Shown piece after piece: positions 27,627 through 40,029 of a DNA stretch of 64,000 bases. The stretch spans positions 1-64,000 of the forward strand of contig JANQFH010000012.1 in assembly GCA_028277945.1 (NCBI GenBank). Direction: 5' to 3'. Numbering within the stretch: the stretch's first letter is position 1; every line of letters starts with the position of its first letter. The DNA comes from Oligoflexia bacterium. Lineage in GTDB: Bacteria; Bdellovibrionota_G; JANQFH01. The notes under the pieces are model-generated. The model was given only the letters and a program-made list of their open reading frames with translations. It searched no databases and was not told the DNA's origin. The position numbers and the translations under genes are program-made.

Positions 27627-28619
27627 TCAAACAAGATCACAGGCAACCTCATGTTCAGAGTCGAGGCGACGAAGCTTGGGAACCTGCTGCCGACAGCTTG
27701 GCTGTGCTATCGGGCAGCGGGTGTGAAAGACGCAGCCACTTGGTGGGGCAACGGCGCTGGGCAGATCACCTTCAAGGAGAAGTTTGGCTGCTGGCTGTTG
27801 CGCCTGCAACTGCGGAATTGCCGCTATCAACGCCTTTGAGTATGGATGCTGCGCCCGGTTGTGTAGTTCCTTAGCTGGAAGAACCTCCAGCAAACGTCCT
27901 AGATACATGATGCCGACCCGATCACAGACAAACTCTACCAGGTCTAGATCATGCGAAATAAACAGATAGGTCAGTTGCAAGCGCTGTTGCAGATCTTTCA
28001 GGAGGTTGACGATCTGCGCTTGAATCGACACATCGAGTGCAGAGACCGGCTCATCTGCCACAATAAACTCTGGCTCAGCTGCCAGCGCTCTGGCGATACC
28101 TATACGCTGACGCTGACCACCACTGAATTCATGTGGGTACTTACTGGCAACGTTGGCTGGCAGCCCTACGGTTTCCAGTAATTCAGCAACACGTTGTTGC
28201 CGTTGCTCCGGCAAAGTGATGTTGTGGATCTTAAGGACTTCACCAAGAATACTACCAACGCTCATGCGTCCATTCAAGGAGGCATAGGGATCTTGGAAAA
28301 TCAGCTGTAATCTTTTGCGCAGGGGCCGTAGAGCCGACTGGCTCCATGAAGCAATGTCATTCTCGCCAAGAAAGATTTCGCCTGATGTTGGTTGTAAGAG
28401 CCGTAGCAGCAAAAAACCAAACGTCGATTTGCCACAACCACTCTCACCCACGAGACCAAAGACCTCACCCCGGTGAATGGTCAGGGTTACCTTATGAACC
28501 GCTTGTAGCCACTGTCGACGCTGCTGCCACCACGTCTGCTTTAGTGAAAAGTACTTGGTCAGAGCGTTAACACGAATCAGCGGTTTGTTATTTGCCCTGT
28601 CAGCTAGATTGGCCTGCAT
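27627..28619 (-). CDS. Oligopeptide/dipeptide ABC transporter ATPase (DppF/OppF type)
   Basis: About 330 residues with Walker [12 protein letters not shown], signature SGGQRQRIGIARAL, Walker B FIVADEPVSALD and the C-terminal oligopeptide/nickel transporter extension with its cysteine-rich CVFHTRCPIAQPSC. It energises import of peptides. ATG 28619 is preferred, since the upstream ATG (28634) lies deeper in the preceding gene. It overlaps the end of the DppD-type gene. No permease or binding-protein genes accompany it. Confidence 0.92.
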   Translation of the reverse strand: MQANLADRANNKPLIRVNALTKYFSLKQTWWQQRRQWLQAVHKVTLTIHRGEVFGLVGESGCGKSTFGFLLLRLLQPTSGEIFLGENDIASWSQSALRPLRKRLQLIFQDPYASLNGRMSVGSILGEVLKIHNITLPEQRQQRVAELLETVGLPANVASKYPHEFSGGQRQRIGIARALAAEPEFIVADEPVSALDVSIQAQIVNLLKDLQQRLQLTYLFISHDLDLVEFVCDRVGIMYLGRLLEVLPAKELHNRAQHPYSKALIAAIPQLQAQQPAAKLLLEGDLPSAVAPPSGCVFHTRCPIAQPSCRQQVPKLRRLDSEHEVACDLV

Positions 28620-29577
28620 AAATACACCGTGCAAAATGGCCAGGGTAGATCTCGCGAAGATCCGGCTCTTTCTCCGAGCACTCTGTGGTTGCTAACGCAC
28701 AACGATCACGAAACTTGCAACCGGATGGCAGCTTAAGAGGATCGGGAATGGACCCAGGGATAGCATCGAGTTGCCTGCGCCCTTGTGAGCGGCAGACACT
28801 GGGTAGAGAAGCGTAAAGTCCCTGAGTATAGGGATGTAAGGGCTGTTGCAAAAGCGAGGTTGTTGGTGCCATCTCAACAACACGTCCAGCATACATAACC
28901 ATGACTCGTGTAGACAGCGTCGCAATGACACCTAAGTTGTGAGAGATTAGCAGGATGGCCATTGCAAACTCTTGCTGTAGACGTTTAAGCAGATCGAGAA
29001 TTTGTGCTTGAATGGTGACATCGAGCGCTGTTGTGGGTTCGTCAGCAATCAACAGCTGGGGTCTACACGCAAGGGCTATGGCAATCATCACTCGCTGCCT
29101 CATACCACCGCTCAGCTCATGGGGATAAGAATGCAGCCGCAGTTCTGGTTGTGGAATACCGACAATCTTTAGCATTGCAAAAGCCTGTTGCAGCGCCTCG
29201 CTGCGGCTTATCTGTTGATGTAAACGGATGGCTTCGCAAATCTGGTTACCAATAGTAAAGACTGGATTTAGACTGGTCATGGGTTCTTGAAAGATCATTG
29301 AGATCTTTCTACCCCGGACCGTGCGCATCTCCTTCTCTGTCAGATCGAAGAGCTGCTGCCCGGCAAAAGTCAATGACTCTGAGAAGACTTCACCCGGTGG
29401 TTGCGGTACAAGGCGCATCAGTGACAAACCGGTAACAGACTTACCACAGCCACTCTCGCCAACAACACCGACAGCTTCAGCCGCAGCAACCTCAAAAGAG
29501 ATGCCATCCACTGCTCTGACATGGCCACGCGGAGTATTAAAGAGCGCGTGCAAATTCCGCACCGCAAGCAGCGACAC
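28600..29577 (-). CDS. Oligopeptide/dipeptide ABC transporter ATPase (DppD/OppD type)
   Basis: The 325-residue protein (GTG start) has Walker [12 protein letters not shown], signature [15 protein letters not shown], Walker [13 protein letters not shown] and the family C-terminal cysteine cluster ([15 protein letters not shown]). It pairs with the DppF-type ATPase that follows. Both lie after the MshEN gene with only 4 bases between, so the three probably share a transcript. Confidence 0.92.
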   Translation of the reverse strand: MSLLAVRNLHALFNTPRGHVRAVDGISFEVAAAEAVGVVGESGCGKSVTGLSLMRLVPQPPGEVFSESLTFAGQQLFDLTEKEMRTVRGRKISMIFQEPMTSLNPVFTIGNQICEAIRLHQQISRSEALQQAFAMLKIVGIPQPELRLHSYPHELSGGMRQRVMIAIALACRPQLLIADEPTTALDVTIQAQILDLLKRLQQEFAMAILLISHNLGVIATLSTRVMVMYAGRVVEMAPTTSLLQQPLHPYTQGLYASLPSVCRSQGRRQLDAIPGSIPDPLKLPSGCKFRDRCALATTECSEKEPDLREIYPGHFARCIYAGQSS

Positions 29578-29581
29578 GGAA

Positions 29582-30541
29582 TCAGCTCTCCTTTGGCTTA
29601 GCTAAACGGTCGAGAACCGCGTCTAACTCTTCCTGGGTGAGCAGTTGTTTTGAAAAAAGCATCTTACAGAGAAATTCAAGCGGATGGGTAACCTGTAGCA
29701 ATGCCTCCTTCTCTTCTGCCTGGAGCAACCCTTTGTCAGCAAGCGTTTCTATGAGCTGCTGCGACGCACTGTCAGAAGCGCTAGGAGTGGCAGCGGCGGT
29801 AGAATCAGGCACCGGGTGAGTGTCGTCTTGTAGAACCTGATCCAAGCCAGCGAGATCCTGGCTGGAAAAGAGTCCCTCTTCTTCTGACGGTGGCGTGCTG
29901 CTTGCAGTCGCAGTCGCGCCCACCTCGGCATCATCCTCTGCACTGAGATACTCCTCAGGTGGCTCCTCAGGTTGGTCCTCAAGCCGAACAACTTCTTCTT
30001 CGCCACGACGAATAACCTGAATACGGCTGTCACCTGGTCGTTTAGCCAGCATGGAAATGCCACTACGCTCACCAGGAAAAGCAAAATGTGCTCCGCTATC
30101 AAGATAGTACTTGTGTAGTGCCTTCTCAATGCTAGAGATCGTACTTACCATCGGTAGAATCTGCATACCAGCGGTAAACTGCATCTCATCAATTGCCTCA
30201 AGGTTGGTTGGGTCGCTCATCGCAACCACCAACTGTTTCTTGTTATTAATGGTCTTTAACGCTAATGGAATGGCCCAGTACTTTTGGGCAATATCCCGGG
30301 ATAATAAGCTGATGATGTTGGCTGGAATGTCGATCTTGTTGATGTTTACACTGGGAATATTAAAGTACTTACTTAAAATTTTGATGAGGCTGTTTTCGCT
30401 GATAAAACCAAGCTCAACCAGGGTTTCACCGAGTCGTCTGCCCCACTGCTTCTGGTGGGCCAAGGCGTTTTTAAGCTGAAACTCATCGATAATCTGGTTT
30501 TCAACCAGAATCTCGCCTAGTCTCTTTTTCTTTGCCTGCAT
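29582..30541 (-). CDS. Stand-alone MshEN (GspE N-terminal) domain protein, probable c-di-GMP effector
   Basis: The 319-residue protein opens with the tandem MshEN motif: RLGEILVENQIIDEFQLKNAL and RRLGETLVELGFISENSLIKIL, the long motif that binds c-di-GMP in MshE-type ATPases. The GspE N-terminal domain continues to about 145 (AMSDPTNLEAIDEMQF). There is no P-loop ATPase. An acidic, low-complexity linker (about 165-260) precedes a helical C-terminus that looks like a second half-motif (ETLADKGLLQAEEKEALL). It is likely a cytosolic c-di-GMP adaptor. Confidence 0.8.
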   Translation of the reverse strand: MQAKKKRLGEILVENQIIDEFQLKNALAHQKQWGRRLGETLVELGFISENSLIKILSKYFNIPSVNINKIDIPANIISLLSRDIAQKYWAIPLALKTINNKKQLVVAMSDPTNLEAIDEMQFTAGMQILPMVSTISSIEKALHKYYLDSGAHFAFPGERSGISMLAKRPGDSRIQVIRRGEEEVVRLEDQPEEPPEEYLSAEDDAEVGATATASSTPPSEEEGLFSSQDLAGLDQVLQDDTHPVPDSTAAATPSASDSASQQLIETLADKGLLQAEEKEALLQVTHPLEFLCKMLFSKQLLTQEELDAVLDRLAKPKES

Positions 30542-30552
30542 ATAACCACTCT

Positions 30553-30581
30553 AAAATACAACGGTTACAGAGTACATGCAA
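30553..30581 (-). promoter_or_regulatory. Candidate promoter of the MshEN gene
   Basis: On the minus strand TTGCAT (30576-30581) and TATTTT (30553-30558) are 17 bases apart, and the ATG (30541) follows the -10 by 11 bases, giving a leader of about 5 bases. Confidence 0.4.
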
Positions 30582-30584
30582 CCG

Positions 30585-31238
30585 CTATTCTGATGCCTCT
30601 GAAGCTCTCTCTCTCTCACGATGACACTCACCCAGCTCAAAAAAGGCCGCATCCAACCTCTCTAAACCTTGCCACTGCTGTACTCGCAGAGAAAAGATCA
30701 AGCGCTCCCTATTTTTTACTGTGATCAGCGAAGGACGTAAGCCCACGGCAAACTCTTGTGGATGAAAGAAACGAATCTCAAAATTTTTTTCAGTAAAATT
30801 CTGAGCGTTATAGAGCGCTTCGGCGAGGTCTTTTACATCGAGCTCAATCCCATATTCATCTTTAAAATAAGGGAGATAACCATCATTGGTGCAGCGAACT
30901 CCGGTCCACTGATTACTTCTATGAGAAATTTCTAAACCATTGAAAGAGATTTGCGCTAGAGGGGTGTCAGCCTTTGCAATCTCTACAAAGAGCCGGCCGC
31001 TGCTATCAACAAATAGGGTCACTCCACCGCGATGACGCGTCTCCGAACTAGTAACTGCAAACCTGCCGGCAATCTTATAGGTTGCTATTCTATCAGGACG
31101 CAACTGCTGTTGGAAGGAGGATCGTCGATGACAGCCATTACACAGAAAGAGTAGCAGCAGGCCTGAGATGAAAAGCAAGCTCGTTTTCCAACCCGTTGAT
31201 CTTTTCCTTAAGCCGAATTTCAACCTTGTCGTCTTCAT
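30585..31238 (-). CDS. Putative outer-membrane lipoprotein (LolB/DUF4292-like), unknown function
   Basis: The 217-residue product has a basic start, a strong hydrophobic segment and a Cys in LFLCNGC (about 36), a loose lipobox. The rest is beta-rich (IATYKIAGRFAVTS, GGVTLFVDSSGRLFVEI, FEIRFFHPQEFAVGLRPSLITVKN) as in LolB or DUF4292 proteins, and it ends in a charged tail. The assignment is by shape and context, not by a firm motif. The start overlaps the upstream TPR gene by 101 bases; every start that keeps the signal sequence overlaps by 86 or more. Confidence 0.6.
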   Translation of the reverse strand: MKTTRLKFGLRKRSTGWKTSLLFISGLLLLFLCNGCHRRSSFQQQLRPDRIATYKIAGRFAVTSSETRHRGGVTLFVDSSGRLFVEIAKADTPLAQISFNGLEISHRSNQWTGVRCTNDGYLPYFKDEYGIELDVKDLAEALYNAQNFTEKNFEIRFFHPQEFAVGLRPSLITVKNRERLIFSLRVQQWQGLERLDAAFFELGECHRERERASEASE

Positions 31239-32940
31239 TCACTTCAAGCGCCTTTTTATAACTGTCCAGGGCCTCCTTGGCCTGCGCCCTCTTGCGAAAG
31301 GCATCACCCAAATGCTCGAGGATAATAGGTTCGTTCGGTGCCAGCGTATTTGCCTGCTTCAAGGTAGCAAGAGCCTCTTCGTACCTACCCTGTTGGTAGA
31401 AAACCCAACCAAGGCTGTCGGTAATGTAGCCATCTCCTGGTTTGATATCCAAGGCTCGTCGGATGAGCTTCTCAGCTTCATCCAAATTTTCATTGCGTTC
31501 AGCAAAAGTGTAGCCAAGAAAGTTCAGCGCACTGAAGTTGTCGGGGTTTATTTCCTCAACCACTCTACGCATACTCTGGATGCTCATAGCCACATTGCCC
31601 ATACGGTAGTGGAGCGCGCCTAAAGTGTACCATAGGTTTTCGTCTTCTGGCAGTCGTTGCAGACCCTTATCAAGGGTTTCTACAGCCCTGTCGGCGTTAT
31701 CATCCTTCTCATGCAAATTTGCTTTAACAATGTAGAATTCTGCCTCATCTGGTTTGTGACGAATTGCCTTTTTTAATGCCCTGATCGCCTTTTTTCTCTT
31801 TTGCTGTTTTTCATACAGAAAGCTCATAGTCAATACGGCATCGTTATAGAGCTCAGAATCTTTGGGAATCCGCTGTAGGTGCTGGCGTGCTTCGTCATAG
31901 TGACCTAATTGGTAGGCAACACTACCAACGTAGTAACGCACACGAATCGAATTCGGATTCAGAGCCACCGCTTTACGTAACCATGACAGGCACTCTTCTA
32001 AACCTTGCAACTTAAGATGTAACAGCCCTATTCTGAGGGGCAGTGAAGAATCTTCTGGCTCTAGCGCATAGACATCTTCTAACGTGTTCAAAGCGTTTTC
32101 ATAATCGTCTAATGCAATATAGCTCTTGGTCAGACGTCGGAGAACCTCCGTATTGGTCGGATCCAACTCATGCAGGCGCAAGAGCAAATCGCGCGCACGT
32201 TGAAACGACTTCTGATACTCGGCAAGACGGGAGAGCGCCTGTAATGCCGGCACAAAGTCCTCTCTAATGGCAAGGGCGTTCGTGTAAGACTCGGTGGCTT
32301 TCTCCAGTTCGTTCATCTCTGTATACACCCTGCCAAAGTAATAGAGTGCGATGACATCTTTGGGGTCGGCTGCAAGCCTTTGCTCCAACATTTGCAGAGC
32401 AAGATCATAGTTTTTGCCATAGATATGGATATTCAAAATCGCACTGCGGGCATCCTCATACTGAGGATCCTTAGCAAGAATCTCTTGAAAGCGTTCGATC
32501 GCTGCTTCCCTGTTCCCTTCCATAAGCAATAGCTTACCGAACAGAAACCGCGCCTCATTGTTGTCTGGATCTAGGCGCAAGACTTCGACGATCTGCGCCT
32601 TTGCGCCTTCTAGCTCACCTTGCCGCAAGAGCTCTAAAGCGAGGTTAAAGTGGGTAACCGCGCTGTCTGGAGTCCGTTTCAGTACCTCTTCAAGATCGGC
32701 AACGGCACTCTGACTATCCCCGGCAAAGCTGTGTTGCTTGCCCTTGAGAAAGCGGGAATAAATCTCAGCACGTTCATCTAAACTAGCCGGTTGCTTAAGG
32801 GCAGCAGGTTCCACTGGAGCACGCCGATGGCTACAGGAGATAGGCATGCAAACAAGCAGAAAAAATCCTACAAAAGTCACTGCTGTTTTCCACAGAGGCG
32901 CTCTCTTCACCTCTGTTGCGATAATTCCTCCTGTGATCAT
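31138..32940 (-). CDS. TPR-repeat envelope protein (probable lipoprotein)
   Basis: From ATG 32940 the product has about 600 residues. It has a signal-like hydrophobic segment ending in MPISC (possible lipid-attached Cys), then more than a dozen tetratricopeptide repeats to the C-terminus (for example ALQMLEQRLAADPKDVIALYYFGRVY). TPR arrays are scaffolds for multiprotein complexes. The 32940 start is chosen because a promoter ends 6 bases before it. An upstream ATG at 32964 would lie in the promoter. It is followed by the overlapping lipoprotein gene. Confidence 0.85.
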   Translation of the reverse strand: MITGGIIATEVKRAPLWKTAVTFVGFFLLVCMPISCSHRRAPVEPAALKQPASLDERAEIYSRFLKGKQHSFAGDSQSAVADLEEVLKRTPDSAVTHFNLALELLRQGELEGAKAQIVEVLRLDPDNNEARFLFGKLLLMEGNREAAIERFQEILAKDPQYEDARSAILNIHIYGKNYDLALQMLEQRLAADPKDVIALYYFGRVYTEMNELEKATESYTNALAIREDFVPALQALSRLAEYQKSFQRARDLLLRLHELDPTNTEVLRRLTKSYIALDDYENALNTLEDVYALEPEDSSLPLRIGLLHLKLQGLEECLSWLRKAVALNPNSIRVRYYVGSVAYQLGHYDEARQHLQRIPKDSELYNDAVLTMSFLYEKQQKRKKAIRALKKAIRHKPDEAEFYIVKANLHEKDDNADRAVETLDKGLQRLPEDENLWYTLGALHYRMGNVAMSIQSMRRVVEEINPDNFSALNFLGYTFAERNENLDEAEKLIRRALDIKPGDGYITDSLGWVFYQQGRYEEALATLKQANTLAPNEPIILEHLGDAFRKRAQAKEALDSYKKALEVNEDDKVEIRLKEKINGLENELAFHLRPAATLSV

Positions 32941-32946
32941 AAGTAG

Positions 32947-32975
32947 ATAGTACACTGAGGCCAAACCTCGGTCAA
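32947..32975 (-). promoter_or_regulatory. Candidate sigma70 promoter, leaderless geometry (minus-strand TPR gene)
   Basis: On the minus strand TTGACC (32970-32975) and TACTAT (32947-32952) are 17 bases apart. Six bases separate the -10 from ATG 32940, so the A of ATG should be +1. Confidence 0.6.
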
Positions 32976-32983
32976 AAATTTAA

Positions 32984-33012
32984 TTGAAGCGCCAAACCAA
33001 TGATGTTAAATT
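32984..33012 (+). promoter_or_regulatory. Candidate promoter, leaderless geometry (plus-strand TPR gene)
   Basis: TTGAAG (32984-32989) and TAAATT (33007-33012) are 17 bases apart. Nine bases separate the -10 from ATG 33022, with no Shine-Dalgarno sequence. Confidence 0.5.
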
Positions 33013-33021
33013 TTTTTAACA

Positions 33022-37819
<4,798 letters not shown>

Positions 37820-37831
37820 AACGGAGGAACT

Positions 37832-38413
37832 ATGCAATTCACACCGGTTAACTCGACAGAAAAACAGATCCAACAACTCGAAGAGGAGCTGCACCAACTG
37901 CAAAAAAAGCTCACCGAGCTACATAGAAGTAGACCACACGAAGAGATTAAAGACTACAGCTTGCAAACAACAAATGGCGCGGTGTCGCTGAGAAGTCTTT
38001 TTGGTGACAAGAGTGAGCTCATCCTTGTACACAACATGGGCAAATCTTGCCCTTACTGTACGCTTTGGGCGGATGGCTATAACGGCATGCTGCCCCACCT
38101 GGAGAACCGTGCTGCCTTTGCCGTAGTCTCATCAGACGACCCACAAGTGCAAGAGAGTTTTGCCAAGGAGCGCGGCTGGAAGTTTAAAATGGCCTCGGCT
38201 AAGGATTCCACCTTTACCAAAGATCTTGGATTTGAAACGGATGACGGCAGCAAACTACCTGGTGTCTCTGTTCTGGTAAAAGAACCTTCCGGAAAAATCT
38301 ATCGCACCACGCGCGCAGCCTTTGGCCCGGGCGATCTCTTCTGCAGCATCTGGCATTTCTTTGATCTACTGCCACAGGGAGCCAATGGTTGGAGGCCAAA
38401 GTATAAGTACTGA
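37832..38413 (+). CDS. DUF899-family thioredoxin-like protein
   Basis: The 193-residue protein has a coiled-coil start (about 9-38) and a thioredoxin-like core with CPYC in GKSCPYCTLWADGYNG, the place where DUF899 proteins carry C-x2-C. The end has SIWHFFDLLPQG. Function is not established; a redox role is suggested by the motif. GGAGG precedes the ATG. It ends the serS unit. Confidence 0.82.
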   Translation: MQFTPVNSTEKQIQQLEEELHQLQKKLTELHRSRPHEEIKDYSLQTTNGAVSLRSLFGDKSELILVHNMGKSCPYCTLWADGYNGMLPHLENRAAFAVVSSDDPQVQESFAKERGWKFKMASAKDSTFTKDLGFETDDGSKLPGVSVLVKEPSGKIYRTTRAAFGPGDLFCSIWHFFDLLPQGANGWRPKYKY

Positions 38414-38483
38414 GACAGTAACAACACTACAAACATTCTGGCAGAGTTAAGGACACTGTTTTTTTCTTTGCACGCCTACGTTA

Positions 38484-38650
38484 GCGCTGGTACGACAACC
38501 TGAGAGAAAATAAAACGCAGGAGGCTCTTAGAAAGCGACCGAGCGATTCACTCGCGAGGGAGCGCAGAGCTCGAGAGCATCGCAAAGGCGTTAAAGGCTA
38601 TAGTCGATATGAGTAATCACCTTAAAGCCTTTGCGGGCTCTCGAAATAAT
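38484..38650. repeat. Third copy of the dispersed repeat (R3), one-sided
   Basis: Bases 38507-38650 match R2 19839-19981 almost throughout, including AGCGACCGAGCGATT, TCGCGAGGGAGCGCAGAGCT and the inner stem (TCGAGAGCATCGCAAAGGC with GCCTTTGCGGGCTCTCGA). Its left end, AGCGCTGG...ACGACAACCTGAGAGAAAA, instead matches the reverse complement of R4a. The matching outer right arm is missing. Confidence 0.85.
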
Positions 38651-38669
38651 GACCAACCGCGGCATCAAC

Positions 38670-38698
38670 TTGACAGCCTATGGCCGGTTTGCGACAAT
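38670..38698 (+). promoter_or_regulatory. Sigma70 promoter upstream of the lytic transglycosylase gene
   Basis: A perfect TTGACA (38670-38675) and GACAAT (38693-38698) are 17 bases apart, leaving a leader of about 78 bases before ATG 38783. Confidence 0.6.
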
Positions 38699-38782
38699 TA
38701 AAAAGGGCTGAGGAAAAACACCGTTCCCTAGCCTAACTCACTGAAAAGCAAAGACTCTATTCAACACTGCAGGTAGGCGCCT

Positions 38783-39403
38783 ATGTGTTTTCGACTCTGG
38801 CTACAGATTCTACTTCTCACAGCAATACCGAGCAGCCTGCTGGCCACAGAGCCCATCTACACCTTTACCGACAGTGATGGCAGCCTCAGTTTCACCGACA
38901 CCCCCTCCCATCCTGAAGCAAAGAGATACTACCTGAAGGAGGAAATCGAGAAGAGGACGGCACTGCCTGCTCACAGCACAGCGACTTATAGGCCTAGTAT
39001 TCCTAGTACCCCCAGTACCATTGACGCTCTCATCAATACGCTAGCCAGCCGCTTCCAACTGGACCCGCTTCTGGTACGCGCCATCATTAAGACAGAATCG
39101 AACTTCAATCCACAGGCGATTTCCCACAAGGGAGCCCAAGGGCTAATGCAACTCATGCCGGAGACAGCGCGTCTGCTCAAGGTGGAAAACCCCTTTGATC
39201 CCCGTGAGAATATCCAGGCTGGGGTGCGTTACTTTCGCTCCTTGCTACGCCGGTTTCAAGGAGATCTGCCTGTTGCTCTAGCTGCCTACAATGCGGGGCC
39301 AACAACCGTACAGAGGTATGGTGGCATCCCCCCCTACCCTGAAACAATCCATTACATTGAGCAGGTTTTGCTGTACTATAGACAGCTAAAATCGCTCTCG
39401 TAA
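38783..39403 (+). CDS. Lytic transglycosylase (SLT) with N-terminal DUF4124 segment
   Basis: The 206-residue protein has a signal peptide (about 1-21), a short DUF4124-type segment (PIYTFTDSDGSLSFTDTP) and a C-terminal SLT domain with catalytic Glu in IIKTESNFNP, followed by GAQGLMQLMPETA and AAYNAGPTTV. It cleaves the MurNAc-GlcNAc bond of peptidoglycan in the periplasm. It heads a unit with pgsA and oligopeptidase B. Confidence 0.93.
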   Translation: MCFRLWLQILLLTAIPSSLLATEPIYTFTDSDGSLSFTDTPSHPEAKRYYLKEEIEKRTALPAHSTATYRPSIPSTPSTIDALINTLASRFQLDPLLVRAIIKTESNFNPQAISHKGAQGLMQLMPETARLLKVENPFDPRENIQAGVRYFRSLLRRFQGDLPVALAAYNAGPTTVQRYGGIPPYPETIHYIEQVLLYYRQLKSLS

Positions 39404-39417
39404 TAGGATTGTCCCAG

Positions 39418-40029
39418 TTGAACTGGTTTCGCGACTTAAGTTTACCAAACAAACTATCCCTATCGCGCATTTTGGTCGTGCCCCTACTGGTACTGCTGCT
39501 TGCCGTCGACCGTGCCTGGCTCAGCCTGATAGCAGGACTGTTGTTCATCGCCGCCACAGTCACCGACATCATAGACGGCTATTTAGCAAGGAAACACAAT
39601 AAGATCAGTCAAATGGGAAAACTCCTCGATCCACTTGCCGACAAGCTACTGGTAATCACCACTCTTACCATGTTGCTTTATCTGGGTCGTATCCACTTTT
39701 TCTTTGTACTGCTGTTGATCGGTAGAGAGTTTGCTGTCAATAGTCTACGTGGCATTGCTACCCAGGAGGGTGTCGTTATCGCTGCTAGCCAGATCGCGAA
39801 ATTCAAGACGACAACCCTAAACATTGCTCTCGCCTGCCTTATTCTGGGTGAGGAGAACGACCTCTTTGGCGTACAGTGGTTTGCCATCGGTGAACTCTTC
39901 CTTGTTGTTGCTACAGTCATTGCCTTGGTTTCGGCGTATCAGTATTTTGTCTCCTATCGCGTTGGCTCTATGGCAAAAGCCCATGGCGGAGCGACCGAAG
40001 ACATCTCTGCTCAGGACTATGACGACTAA
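39418..40029 (+). CDS. pgsA: CDP-diacylglycerol-glycerol-3-phosphate 3-phosphatidyltransferase
   Basis: This membrane enzyme makes phosphatidylglycerophosphate. It has the CDP-alcohol transferase motif with all acidic residues and spacing intact (TDIIDGYLARKHN...MGKLLDPLADK, about 55-80) and several membrane helices. The frame opens at TTG 39409, but AGGA touches that codon; TTG 39418 has AGGA 9 bases upstream and is preferred. Confidence 0.93.
   Translation: MNWFRDLSLPNKLSLSRILVVPLLVLLLAVDRAWLSLIAGLLFIAATVTDIIDGYLARKHNKISQMGKLLDPLADKLLVITTLTMLLYLGRIHFFFVLLLIGREFAVNSLRGIATQEGVVIAASQIAKFKTTTLNIALACLILGEENDLFGVQWFAIGELFLVVATVIALVSAYQYFVSYRVGSMAKAHGGATEDISAQDYDD

Larger units (their letters stand above)
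38414..38782. other. Gene-free region with repeat copy R3 and a promoter
   Basis: These 369 bases contain no supported gene. They hold the R3 repeat (38484-38650) and a good promoter right after it (38670-38698). Confidence 0.7.

Noticed and set aside
39824-40018. Upstream extension of the oligopeptidase B frame
   Set aside because: It lies inside pgsA in another frame and lacks similarity to S9 peptidases. ATG 40019 gives the normal length.
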